Under the pieces are notes generated by a model. The model was not told the origin of the DNA, did not search any database, and saw nothing but the letters and a program-made list of their open reading frames with translations. From an uncultured Eubacteriales bacterium (lineage in GTDB: Bacteria; Bacillota; Clostridia; Eubacteriales; Anaerofustaceae), in NCBI GenBank assembly GCA_902796565.1, contig CADBPP010000032.1, positions 1 through 8,717 of the forward strand: a stretch of 8,717 bases of DNA, read 5' to 3'. How positions within the stretch are numbered: the stretch's first letter is position 1; each line of letters starts with the position of its first letter. Shown here one piece after another: positions 1 through 7,209 of this stretch. The position numbers and the translations under genes were made by a program.

Positions 1-1
1 A

Positions 2-2410
2 ATGTATTACGATTATAAGAAAATAGAGAAAAAATGGCAGCAGATCTGGGACGAGAATAAGACCTTCGCCGCTTCCAACGAATCGGAGAAGCCCAAGTTC
101 TACGCCCTGATCGAATTCCCCTATCCTTCGGGACAGGGACTGCATGTGGGACATCCCCGTCCATATACGGCTCTGGACATCGTCTCCAGAAAAAGAAGGC
201 TCCAGGGCTATAACGTGCTCTTCCCCATGGGATGGGACGCCTTCGGACTCCCCACGGAAAACTATGCCATCAAGACCGGCATTCACCCCAGAAAGGTCAC
301 GGAGGACAACGTCGCCCACTTCAAGGCACAGATGAAGGCCCTGGGATATTCCTTTGACTGGGACAGGGAGATCAACACCACCGATCCCGAGTACTACAAG
401 TGGACACAGTGGATCTTCATCCAGCTGTTCAAGCACGGTCTCGCCTACAAGAAGGAGTTCCCCATCAACTTCTGTACCAACTGCAAGGTCGGTCTGGCCA
501 ACGAAGAAGTCGTCAACGGCGTATGTGAGCGCTGCGGCGGCGAGGTGGTCAGGAAAGTCAAGAATCAGTGGATGCTGAAGATCACCGATTACGCCCAGAA
601 GCTGCTGGACGGACTTGAGACCGTGGACTATCCCGACAGGGTCAAGACCAGCCAGATCAACTGGATAGGAAAGAGCGAAGGCGCCGAGATCAACTTCCCG
701 ATCATGGGAACCGATGACTTCCTCACAGTGTACACCACCAGGCCCGACACCATCTACGGAGTCACCTACATGGTCATATCTCCGGAGCACCCATACATCG
801 ACAAATACCGCGCGAAGCTCTCCAACGCCGACGCGGTGATGGAATACCGCGAGGAAGCAGCCAAGAAGAGCGATTTCGAGCGTACCGAGCTTGTCAAGGA
901 CAAGACCGGAGTGGAGCTCAGGGGCATCAGGGCCATCAATCCCATAAACGGAGAGGACATTCCCATCTTCGTTTCGGATTACGTGCTCATGACATACGGC
1001 ACCGGTGCCATCATGGCCGTTCCCGCCCATGATACCCGTGACTATGAATTCGCGAAGAAGTTCAGCCTTCCCATCCGTGAGGTCATCTCCGGAGGAGATA
1101 TCACAAAGGAAGCATACACCGACCATGACAACGGCGTCGCCGTGAACTCTCCCCTCATCGACGGGCTTTCGGGCGCCGAAGCCATCGAAAAAATGAAGGA
1201 CATCATCGAAGAGAAGGGCTACGGCCACAGAAAGGTCAATTACAAGCTGCGTGACTGGGTCTTCTCCAGACAGCGCTACTGGGGAGAGCCCATTCCCCTC
1301 GTATACTGTGAGAAGTGCGGATGGGTGCCCATCGACGAGAGCGAACTGCCGCTGATGCTTCCCGACGTGGACAATTACCAGCCCACAGACAACGGGGAGA
1401 GCCCCCTGGCAAACATGCCCGAATGGTACAATACCACCTGTCCCCACTGCGGAGGTCCCGCGGTAAGGGAAACGGACACCATGCCCCAGTGGGCGGGTTC
1501 CTCCTGGTACTTCCTGCGCTATACCGATCCCCACAACCATGAACAGCTGGCTTCCAAGGAGGCCCTGGAATACTGGATGAACGTGGACTGGTACAACGGA
1601 GGCATGGAGCATACGACGCTGCATCTTCTGTACTCGCGTTTCTGGCACCGCTTCCTCTACGACATAGGCGTGGTGAACACACCGGAGCCCTACGCGAAGA
1701 GAACATCCCACGGTATGATCCTGGGAGAGAACAACGAGAAGATGAGCAAATCCCGCGGCAACGTGGTGAACCCCGACGATGTGGTGGACCGTTACGGCGC
1801 CGATACCTTAAGGACATATGAGATGTTCATAGGCGACTTCGAGAAGGCCGCTCCCTGGAGCGAAAACGGAGTCAAGGGCTGCAAGAGGTTCCTGGACCGT
1901 GTATTCAAGCTTCCCGAGATAGTCGTTCCCGGTGAGGAATACACCCCCGAATTTGAGATGCTGATCCATCAGACCATCCAGAAGGTCTCCTATGACGTTG
2001 AGAACCTCAAGTTCAATACCGCCATCGCCCAGCTGATGAAGCTTCTGAACGTGTTCACAGACGCCGGGAAGATCACCCGCAGGGATTTCAGGACCTATCT
2101 GATCCTTCTCAACCCCATAGCCCCCCACATCACGGAGGAGCTCTGGGAACAGGCAGGCTTCGAGGGAATGCTCAACCAGACCTCCTGGCCCGAGTACGAT
2201 GAGAACAAGATCAGGGAAGATGAGATCGAGATCCCCGTACAGATAAACGGAAAGCTGCGCGCCCGCATCACCGTTCCCGCGGAAGCGGATCAGGACGAGG
2301 TCATCGCCGCGGCCGCGGCCGATGAAACAGTGAGCCGTCTCACCGAAGGGAAGACCATCGTCAAGGAGATCTATGTAAAGGGCAAGATCCTCAACATAGT
2401 CGTAAAATGA
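2..2410 (+). CDS. leuS: Leucyl-tRNA synthetase (class Ia)
   Basis: Cytoplasmic enzyme that charges tRNA-Leu with leucine using ATP. At 802 aa it has the normal length for a bacterial LeuRS. The Rossmann catalytic core carries the HIGH motif as HVGH (residues 48-51) and KMSKS at 580-584. The CP1 editing domain, which hydrolyses mischarged tRNA, shows TTRPDT (245-250) and GTGAIMAVPAHD with the conserved Asp at 344. Two four-cysteine zinc sites are intact: C158/C161/C175/C178 and C436/C439/C480/C483. The anticodon-binding helical domain and the small C-terminal domain (about 740-802) follow. The N-terminus, starting MYYDYKKIEKKWQ, matches the usual start of the family, so the ATG at base 2 is probably the true start. 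Its ribosome binding site and any T-box leader would lie left of the window. A hairpin terminator follows 5 nt after the stop. Identification is by family motifs and is essentially certain. Confidence 0.98.
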   Translation: MYYDYKKIEKKWQQIWDENKTFAASNESEKPKFYALIEFPYPSGQGLHVGHPRPYTALDIVSRKRRLQGYNVLFPMGWDAFGLPTENYAIKTGIHPRKVTEDNVAHFKAQMKALGYSFDWDREINTTDPEYYKWTQWIFIQLFKHGLAYKKEFPINFCTNCKVGLANEEVVNGVCERCGGEVVRKVKNQWMLKITDYAQKLLDGLETVDYPDRVKTSQINWIGKSEGAEINFPIMGTDDFLTVYTTRPDTIYGVTYMVISPEHPYIDKYRAKLSNADAVMEYREEAAKKSDFERTELVKDKTGVELRGIRAINPINGEDIPIFVSDYVLMTYGTGAIMAVPAHDTRDYEFAKKFSLPIREVISGGDITKEAYTDHDNGVAVNSPLIDGLSGAEAIEKMKDIIEEKGYGHRKVNYKLRDWVFSRQRYWGEPIPLVYCEKCGWVPIDESELPLMLPDVDNYQPTDNGESPLANMPEWYNTTCPHCGGPAVRETDTMPQWAGSSWYFLRYTDPHNHEQLASKEALEYWMNVDWYNGGMEHTTLHLLYSRFWHRFLYDIGVVNTPEPYAKRTSHGMILGENNEKMSKSRGNVVNPDDVVDRYGADTLRTYEMFIGDFEKAAPWSENGVKGCKRFLDRVFKLPEIVVPGEEYTPEFEMLIHQTIQKVSYDVENLKFNTAIAQLMKLLNVFTDAGKITRRDFRTYLILLNPIAPHITEELWEQAGFEGMLNQTSWPEYDENKIREDEIEIPVQINGKLRARITVPAEADQDEVIAAAAADETVSRLTEGKTIVKEIYVKGKILNIVVK

Positions 2411-2415
2411 TTTTC

Positions 2416-2441
2416 AAAGGCTGTCCATGACAGCCTTTTTT
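2416..2441 (+). terminator. Rho-independent terminator after leuS
   Basis: A perfect 10-bp stem pairs AAAGGCTGTC (2416-2425) with GACAGCCTTT (2429-2438) around a 3-nt CAT loop. The T run at 2436-2441 partly forms the 3' arm. It begins 5 nt after the leuS stop and ends only 6 nt before the ribosome binding site of the next gene, so it should end most leuS transcripts. Confidence 0.88.
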
Positions 2442-2447
2442 CAAAAC

Positions 2448-2453
2448 GGAGGG
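2448..2453 (+). promoter_or_regulatory. Ribosome binding site fixing the first lipoprotein start
   Basis: GGAGGG lies 3 nt before the ATG at 2457 (4 nt if only GGAGG is counted), which is slightly short but strong. An in-frame ATG at 2427 falls inside the terminator hairpin and has no such site. It would also put ten residues before a lipoprotein signal peptide that otherwise begins MKK. The start is therefore set at 2457. Confidence 0.8.
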
Positions 2454-2456
2454 AAA

Positions 2457-3041
2457 ATGAAGAAGACAGTCGCGGTGATATGTGTGCTCGCAATGATCAT
2501 ATGCGCCTTTTCGGGATGCTCCGGGGCATACGGGGCCAGGGATGTGCTCAGGGAGTACTTTACAGCCCTCAATGAACTGGATTTTGCGTCCGCCGGCAGA
2601 TGCCTGGGAGATCCGGATACATATACTGCCATCATCCGTGATCTGGATCCCGCGGGGGGCAGCAGTCTCTATGACAGGGTACAGACCACCTATTTCGTCA
2701 CCTTCGTTTACTCCGGTCTCAAGTGGAAGACCCTCTCCGTAAGGGAAACGGACGAGGGCTTTACCGCCAGGGTACGCATCGAGAGCTACAGTACCGAAGA
2801 GATCCTCAGGAGGATCGAAGAGGCCCAGCAGGAGCTGATGAGCCGGCAGGATTACATTAAGGCGGATGACGAAAAAAAGTATCTCATGCTGGTCAACAAC
2901 ATACCGGAGATATACATGAGCATGCGAAATGAGCTGGAGAGAAAGACATCCACTGTCGAGGTCGAACTCATAAGGAGCGGAGATGATCTGTTCATACTTC
3001 CTTCCGCAGAGCTCTTTGACGCAATCGGAGGAGCAAATTGA
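2457..3041 (+). CDS. Small lipoprotein, possible NTF2-like fold
   Basis: A 194-aa predicted lipoprotein of unknown function. Seen directly: a signal peptide with Lys2-Lys3, a hydrophobic stretch (about 4-17) and a lipobox-like FSGC with the lipidated cysteine at 21. This predicts export, lipidation and anchoring on the outer face of the membrane. The mature start, ARDVLREYFTALNELDF (27-43), resembles the first helix of the NTF2-like lipoproteins common in Clostridia (DUF4878/DUF5105-type). These use the same pattern of a short domain in which a helix is followed by strands. Residues 114-165 are charged and helical, interrupting the strand-rich parts. No catalytic residues are recognisable. 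The gene starts right behind the leuS terminator with no room for a full promoter in the gap, and it overlaps the next lipoprotein gene by 4 nt. The fold assignment is inference; being a lipoprotein is well supported. Confidence 0.85.
   Translation: MKKTVAVICVLAMIICAFSGCSGAYGARDVLREYFTALNELDFASAGRCLGDPDTYTAIIRDLDPAGGSSLYDRVQTTYFVTFVYSGLKWKTLSVRETDEGFTARVRIESYSTEEILRRIEEAQQELMSRQDYIKADDEKKYLMLVNNIPEIYMSMRNELERKTSTVEVELIRSGDDLFILPSAELFDAIGGAN
3027..3033 (+). promoter_or_regulatory. Ribosome binding site supporting a TTG start
   Basis: GGAGGAG sits 4 nt before TTG at 3038, inside the end of the upstream gene. This site, and the fact that translation from TTG gives a complete MKK-type lipoprotein signal peptide, decide the start. 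The next in-frame ATG is 38 codons later and would remove the signal peptide. Confidence 0.8.
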
Positions 3042-3577
3042 AAAAGACACTTATCCCGGCCCTGCTTCTTTCCTTTATCATAATCTGCTGCGCCTGCGGC
3101 CGGACGACCTCCCATTATGACACGTGGGTCTCCTTTGACTGTGATGAGAGCATGACAGTCACTGAGGAAGAGGAGTCCATCAGGGCCCATAACGATTCCG
3201 TCAGCCTGCTCATCCTTCGCCGCGACGCGGTCTCCTATGCGTCGGAAGATGCATCGGAATGGGAAAAGGAAAAACTCGACCTCGAGAGCGGCGCCTTTGA
3301 CGGCAACTTCAACAACACTCTTTTCGTATATGAATTCTTCAAATACCTTGCGTCGGAGGATATGAGCATCTCACCCCCTTCCCAGGACCGTATAGGTAAG
3401 GACGGGGCAATGTGCTACAAATGCCCGTTCACTTCTCCCGACTCCTACGGAGAGATGTATGAGACCGTACGGGACGGGGTCCTCTATGTGATAGTCATCC
3501 GGATCCATGACGATATCTCCAATAAGGAAAAGTATGAAGATACCATCGGTGCCTTCACAGGCTCCCTGCGGTTTTGA
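3038..3577 (+). CDS. Small lipoprotein of unknown function, TTG start
   Basis: A 179-aa predicted lipoprotein. The N-terminus has Lys2-Lys3, a hydrophobic core (4-16) and a cysteine cluster, CCACG. Cys20 (Ala at -1, Gly at +2) is the most likely lipidated residue, although the residue at -3 (Cys) is not the usual Leu. The mature part starts DTWVSFDCDESMTV and ends with a predicted strand (VLYVIVIRIHDD, about 148-159), a helix, and a final FTGSLRF. That ending resembles the close of PsbP/Mog1-type alpha-beta sandwich domains found in clostridial lipoproteins, where a last helix precedes a SFKF-like strand. This fold is a guess from pattern only. TTGA overlaps the stop of the preceding lipoprotein gene, so the two are translationally coupled and probably made in similar amounts. 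I recognise no active site. No terminator is evident before the next promoter. Confidence 0.83.
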   Translation: MKKTLIPALLLSFIIICCACGRTTSHYDTWVSFDCDESMTVTEEEESIRAHNDSVSLLILRRDAVSYASEDASEWEKEKLDLESGAFDGNFNNTLFVYEFFKYLASEDMSISPPSQDRIGKDGAMCYKCPFTSPDSYGEMYETVRDGVLYVIVIRIHDDISNKEKYEDTIGAFTGSLRF

Positions 3578-3597
3578 ACGGGGAAAGCTTTCTTGTG

Positions 3598-3626
3598 TTC
3601 CCAATCCGGCCCCGGTGTTGTATAAT
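3598..3626 (+). promoter_or_regulatory. Predicted housekeeping-sigma promoter of the two-component operon
   Basis: A perfect -10 TATAAT (3621-3626) lies 17 nt from a 4/6-match -35, TTCCCA (3598-3603). Transcription would start near 3632-3634, about 23 nt before the ATG of the response regulator. It sits in the 78-nt gap after the lipoprotein pair, where a new operon would be expected to start. Just upstream are a 10-bp palindrome GAAAGCTTTC (3583-3592) and a GGGAA/TTCCC inverted repeat (3581-3585 and 3598-3602), the right arm of which overlaps the -35. These could be regulator contacts, but this is unproven. Confidence 0.65.
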
Positions 3627-3655
3627 CATTCTGAAGTTTTCAGGAGATCACCCAA

Positions 3656-4351
3656 ATGAACGAACGCATCCTTGTGGTCGACGATGAGATAAACATATGC
3701 GAACTCCTTTCCATGGAACTTTCCATGGAAGGATACGATGTCAGGTGCGCATCTGACGGAAACACCGCAATTGAGCTCTTTGAGTCATTTTCACCTGACG
3801 TAGTGCTGCTGGACATAATGCTCCCCGGGAAAAACGGGTATGAGGTATGCGGCGAGATAAAAGACCGGGGGGCGGGCATTATCATGCTCTCAGCCCTCGG
3901 AGAGACCGCGGAGCGCATTTCCGGCCTCGACACCGGCGCGGATGATTACATAACGAAGCCCTTTGACACGGCAGAGCTCCTGGCAAGGATCCGGGCTATG
4001 CTCAGAAGGGTAAAAAAAGGCGGCGCCGCGGCCGGTCCGGTCCTCTCGAACGGCCCCCTGCGTCTGCGCACAGACAGCGGTGAAGTCCGGATCGATGACA
4101 CAGCCATCCGCCTTACAGCGGCGGAGTTCGAGCTGCTGAGCTGCTTCATGCAGAATGCCGACCGGGTGCTCTCAAGGGAGATGCTCTCCGCGCGCATCGG
4201 TTCCGGGGATCTCGGTGAGGGCACCCGGTCCATAGACATGCACATACAGAGGCTCAGAAGAAAGCTTTCCGCGGCCACTGACATACGTTTCATCGAAACG
4301 GTCTTCCGCCGCGGATATAAAATGAGGATCATAGATACAGATGAAGAGTAG
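3656..4351 (+). CDS. OmpR/PhoB-family response regulator
   Basis: A 231-aa DNA-binding response regulator, expected to be phosphorylated by the kinase encoded next. The receiver domain (about 3-118) shows the acidic pair Asp9-Asp10, phospho-acceptor Asp53 in DVVLLDIMLPG, switch Ser79, Tyr98 and Lys101 in DDYITKPF, so all key residues are present. A glycine/alanine linker (122-127) leads to a winged-helix DNA-binding domain (about 131-227) with the recognition helix near TRSIDMHIQRLRRKL (190-204) and the closing wing FRRGYKM. AGGAG (3642-3646) lies 9 nt before the ATG, giving a good start. The 3' end overlaps the kinase gene by 11 nt. Residues 18-25 are LSMELSME, encoded by an exact 12-bp tandem repeat. 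The alignment length of the first helix still looks normal, so the domain should be intact. The family is certain; the target genes are unknown, and no specific symbol is justified. Confidence 0.97.
   Translation: MNERILVVDDEINICELLSMELSMEGYDVRCASDGNTAIELFESFSPDVVLLDIMLPGKNGYEVCGEIKDRGAGIIMLSALGETAERISGLDTGADDYITKPFDTAELLARIRAMLRRVKKGGAAAGPVLSNGPLRLRTDSGEVRIDDTAIRLTAAEFELLSCFMQNADRVLSREMLSARIGSGDLGEGTRSIDMHIQRLRRKLSAATDIRFIETVFRRGYKMRIIDTDEE
3707..3730 (+). repeat. 12-bp tandem direct repeat, each copy palindromic
   Basis: CTTTCCATGGAA occurs at 3707-3718 and again, exactly, at 3719-3730. Each copy contains the perfect 10-bp palindrome TTCCATGGAA. It is in frame and encodes the repeated tetrapeptide LSME in the first helix of the receiver domain. 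It lies roughly 75-100 nt after the predicted transcription start. Confidence 0.95.
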
Positions 4352-6125
4352 AACCGGCAACAGGTTTATCCTTTTTAACGTACTGATAACCATAACGATA
4401 ACGGCCCTTGTAGGCTTTATAGTCATACAGGGGCTTTTGTCTATAATGCTCTCCAATGAGGTTGATTCCCTGTCCTCGAAATCCTATTCCGCCAACACGC
4501 TGATCAGTCTGTCGGTCTCCGGCGCCTCCCACCACAGTTCTCCCGAGGATGCGCTGAAGGAGAACGCGGTGTTCCTTGCGGAGAAGATCTCTTCGGGGAA
4601 CTCCCTTTCCACCGTCATCTTTGATACGAACGGAGCAGTTCTGGCACAGTCCGACGACCGTTCGGACTATACCCTCTATTCCGCCGATGCCGTCACCGTG
4701 GCAAGGGAAGGAAGGGATGCGTACATTTACACCGTGAAGGATCAGCAGAACCTTATCATATATTTCTCACCGGTCACTTACCGTTCGGAGACACTGGGGG
4801 TACTGATGTTCAGCTGCCATGTCAGCGCTATGGAGGTGATGAGCACAGCCATACTAAGGCTTTTCCTCATTGCCGGAGCGATAGGCGCGGCAGCATCCAC
4901 TTTACTCTACATGTTCTCTCACCGCAGGCTGCTGCGCCCCATAAGACAGATCACGGACTTTTTCTCCCGCAAAATCAGTGATCCGACAGCGGATTTTCCG
5001 GTGATCGACCGGGAGCGAGGCGACGAGGTGGATACCCTCATACGGGCCTATGAGGACATGCAGGAGAGCATTTCCGAGACCATCAGCGAGCTTGACATGG
5101 AGCGTTCCAACTTCAAGAACATCGTTTCATCCCTGCAGGACGCGGTGTTCACCGCTTCCTCCGACGGCAGCGTGCTGTACACGAACACAGCAGCGGATAT
5201 CCTTTTCTCCAGATCCCGTCCCGAGGAGATGATCCCGGATTACCAGGGGATGATCGCTCTCGCTTCCCGGAGCCACGGCAGACCATCCACAGAAACAGAC
5301 GTGGACGGGCGCACATACCTCATAATGGCGGTACCGGTGAAACGCATGAAGGAAGACGACGCTGTAATGTTCGTGGTAAGGGACATCAGCGCTGTGAGGC
5401 ACGCGGAGGAAGAGCAGAACCGCTTCATCAGCAGCGTATCCCATGAACTGAAGACGCCTCTTACCACCATCATAGGCTATACAGACCTGTTGAAAAGGAG
5501 GGGCACCGGCAACAGACAGGTGACCGACAAGGCGCTGGATACCATCGAAGAAGAATCCCGCAGGCTGCAGAGGCTTGTGGACGACCTTCTGCAGATCGGA
5601 AAGATGAACAGCTATGAATTTGAGCTGGTGCTCACGGATGTGGATCTGGACAGCATACTCACGCAAGTCTGCTCCCAGATGTCCCTCACCGGGGAGAAGA
5701 GAGGCATCCCGGTACTGTATGACAGCCGGGACGTTCCCCTTGTCAGGGGGGACGGAGACAGGCTGAGACAGTGTTTTCTGAACATCATCGACAACGCGGT
5801 GAAATACTCGAACGACAACGAGCCCGTGAGAGTGACTGCGGTCGGAATGGGCGATCATGTGGAGATAACAGTAAGAGATTACGCGGAGGGGATCCCTTCC
5901 GATAAGAAGGACAAGGTCTTCGAACCATTCTACAGGGTGGAGGACGATCGACGCAGGATCGATTCCAGCGGAGGATACGGTCTGGGACTCTCCATCGTAA
6001 AGAACATCATTACACGTCACGGCGGTACCATCACCATCGACAGCGAAGAGGAGATGGGCACCCTCGTGAGCGTCAAACTGCCGGCCCGGGGCGGAAAGGA
6101 GGCTGCGGATGAACGGAAGAACTAA
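4341..6125 (+). CDS. Membrane sensor histidine kinase (Cache-like, HAMP, PAS)
   Basis: A 594-aa sensor kinase, partner of the regulator encoded just upstream. Order of parts: transmembrane helix 1 (about 9-32); extracytoplasmic sensor (about 38-163) with a Cache-like core including TVIFDTNGAVLAQSDD (91-106); transmembrane helix 2 (about 168-191); HAMP (about 191-247); PAS (about 256-350, DAVFTASSDGSVLYTN); HisKA with phospho-acceptor His368 in SSVSHELKTPLT; HATPase. The N-box is NIIDNAVKYS (Asn485), the F-box FEPFYR (527-532) and the G2 box GYGLGLSIV (545-553). The G1 box reads DYAEG (513-517), with Ala in place of the first Gly; a DxAxG form is also known in BaeS, so activity is expected. 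This is the WalK/PhoR-type layout, but the sequence does not justify either name. The ribosome binding site is weak (AGGA at 4325-4328, 12 nt away), so translation probably depends on coupling with the regulator gene, which it overlaps by 11 nt. Confidence 0.96.
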   Translation: MKSRTGNRFILFNVLITITITALVGFIVIQGLLSIMLSNEVDSLSSKSYSANTLISLSVSGASHHSSPEDALKENAVFLAEKISSGNSLSTVIFDTNGAVLAQSDDRSDYTLYSADAVTVAREGRDAYIYTVKDQQNLIIYFSPVTYRSETLGVLMFSCHVSAMEVMSTAILRLFLIAGAIGAAASTLLYMFSHRRLLRPIRQITDFFSRKISDPTADFPVIDRERGDEVDTLIRAYEDMQESISETISELDMERSNFKNIVSSLQDAVFTASSDGSVLYTNTAADILFSRSRPEEMIPDYQGMIALASRSHGRPSTETDVDGRTYLIMAVPVKRMKEDDAVMFVVRDISAVRHAEEEQNRFISSVSHELKTPLTTIIGYTDLLKRRGTGNRQVTDKALDTIEEESRRLQRLVDDLLQIGKMNSYEFELVLTDVDLDSILTQVCSQMSLTGEKRGIPVLYDSRDVPLVRGDGDRLRQCFLNIIDNAVKYSNDNEPVRVTAVGMGDHVEITVRDYAEGIPSDKKDKVFEPFYRVEDDRRRIDSSGGYGLGLSIVKNIITRHGGTITIDSEEEMGTLVSVKLPARGGKEAADERKN

Positions 6126-7209
6126 ACTTGCGGCGGTCCTGCTCGTCTGCGTTGTGATCCTAGCATCCAGCGGCTGCTCCAGTCTCCTGGCAAAGAAGGA
6201 TACGCTCATCTTCACTTCCGGCGGCAATGCCCCCGGGGAGGCGGTGCTGTCCACCTCCATCAGTTCATACACTGAAGAGGACACGGCCATCCTTCTCTAC
6301 TACAGCAGCGAAATGAACACCGGCCTGTACAACATACGGGAAAGCACAGACAACCGGAGCGCCTATTCCCTGTACCTCTTTGACGAAAACGGGGAAAGGC
6401 TCCTCTTTTCCGGGCCGAATCCATACACATCTGCAATGATCGATCCTTTTGACGGCTCCGTTTACTTCAAGGAGAGCTCCTCCGAGGATCTGAGCGTGAC
6501 CCTCTACCGCAGCGACTTCGAAGCATCCGTCAAGACCGCGGTGACGACCCAGCCCTCCGGAGCGGCTCTGCCGTACTATGCGGCTGAAGGCACATTGTAT
6601 TACACGGACAAGGACGGCATCCTCACCGGATACACCGCTGACGGGACATACCACTATATCTATACGTTCATTCCCGGTTCCTCCGTGCGCAAGATCTACG
6701 CGGACCCGGCCTCTTCAACGGTATATGTCCTCAGCAGCATAAGCGCCCGGTCAACGCTCCTGTTCTCGCTGGATATGGAAACCGCCGCCGTGACCCCCAT
6801 AGATGCAGGTGTGAGCGATTTCATGTTCAGCTCCTTCACAGGAAGGCTCTATTACATAAAGAGTGCGGGAAGCTCCGATCAGCTGTATTCCTACTCCCCC
6901 GATACTTACCGCAACAGACTGGTATACTCAGGGAGCGTGGAACGCTTCGCTGTGAGCCCGCAGGATGATTACATAATATTTATAACCCGCAATACCCAGG
7001 ATACCTCCGCCCAGTCCCTGTGGGTGATAACGATGCTCACCGGGGACAGCGCGCAGCTTCTTACGGACACGGTATTCTACGGAGCATTGTTCTTTACAGG
7101 TGAGAACAGCATGCTCTTCACCACGGCGGAGACAACGGAACAGACAACGGTATATAAGGTCAAAAGGCTGGAATTCATAACAGATTATTCACGGAGGGAG
7201 CAAAGATGA
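6109..7209 (+). CDS. Lipoprotein with beta-propeller-like repeats
   Basis: A 366-aa predicted lipoprotein. The signal peptide has Arg4 and Lys6, a hydrophobic core (7-19) and SSGC with Cys23 as the lipid-attachment site; Ser at -3 is not typical. The mature protein is rich in Tyr, Ser and Thr. It is built of recurring strand pairs of the kind GxLYY...LYxYS, for example near 116-133, 161-175, 203-222, 245-262, 287-307 and 327-350. This spacing suggests a propeller of about six blades (TolB/PD40 or DUF5050-like), which usually binds proteins or ligands. No catalytic motif is seen. The gene overlaps the kinase gene by 17 nt and has a strong ribosome binding site (AAAGGAGG, 6095-6102, 6 nt spacing). 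Position and location suggest an accessory of the kinase on the outer membrane face, by analogy with LpqB of the MtrAB system. That role is inference; the propeller is predicted from pattern alone. Confidence 0.9.
   Translation: MNGRTKLAAVLLVCVVILASSGCSSLLAKKDTLIFTSGGNAPGEAVLSTSISSYTEEDTAILLYYSSEMNTGLYNIRESTDNRSAYSLYLFDENGERLLFSGPNPYTSAMIDPFDGSVYFKESSSEDLSVTLYRSDFEASVKTAVTTQPSGAALPYYAAEGTLYYTDKDGILTGYTADGTYHYIYTFIPGSSVRKIYADPASSTVYVLSSISARSTLLFSLDMETAAVTPIDAGVSDFMFSSFTGRLYYIKSAGSSDQLYSYSPDTYRNRLVYSGSVERFAVSPQDDYIIFITRNTQDTSAQSLWVITMLTGDSAQLLTDTVFYGALFFTGENSMLFTTAETTEQTTVYKVKRLEFITDYSRREQR

Noticed and set aside
1236..1817. Open frame of 193 codons on the minus strand, antisense to leuS
   Set aside because: The translation is rich in Arg, Cys and Ser with no domain pattern. 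It is a compositional shadow of the LeuRS catalytic core.
2304..2321. GC-only stretch near the leuS 3' end
   Set aside because: It is explained by a run of alanine codons (residues 769-773) in the C-terminal domain of LeuRS.
2427..2456. Upstream in-frame ATG for the first lipoprotein
   Set aside because: It lies inside the terminator hairpin, lacks a ribosome binding site, and would add ten residues before a standard MKK signal peptide.
2391..3050. Open frame of 219 codons on the minus strand over the first lipoprotein
   Set aside because: The plus-strand gene has a ribosome binding site and a lipoprotein signal peptide and fits the coupled gene pair. The minus-strand frame runs through the leuS terminator and resembles no family I know.
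3606..3615. CCGGCCCCGG as a terminator for the lipoprotein pair
   Set aside because: The hairpin would have a 2-nt loop and is not followed by a T run; it lies within the promoter spacer.
3656..6125. Naming the two-component pair WalRK or PhoPR
   Set aside because: The domain layout fits both, but it is shared by many kinases. WalRK-linked genes (yycH, yycI, walJ, htrA) and the pst/phoU genes are absent, and the downstream genes differ.
5127..6290. Long open frame (387 codons) on the minus strand, antisense to the kinase core
   Set aside because: It lies opposite the H-box, N-box and ATPase motifs of a clear kinase gene. It shows no recognisable domain in its translation, and long antisense frames are expected from the codon bias of a GC-rich gene.
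7151..7156. TATATA as a possible -10 of a dtd promoter
   Set aside because: No acceptable -35 is found at 16-18 nt (the hexamer at 17 nt is GGAGAC). The overlapping gene arrangement already explains dtd expression.
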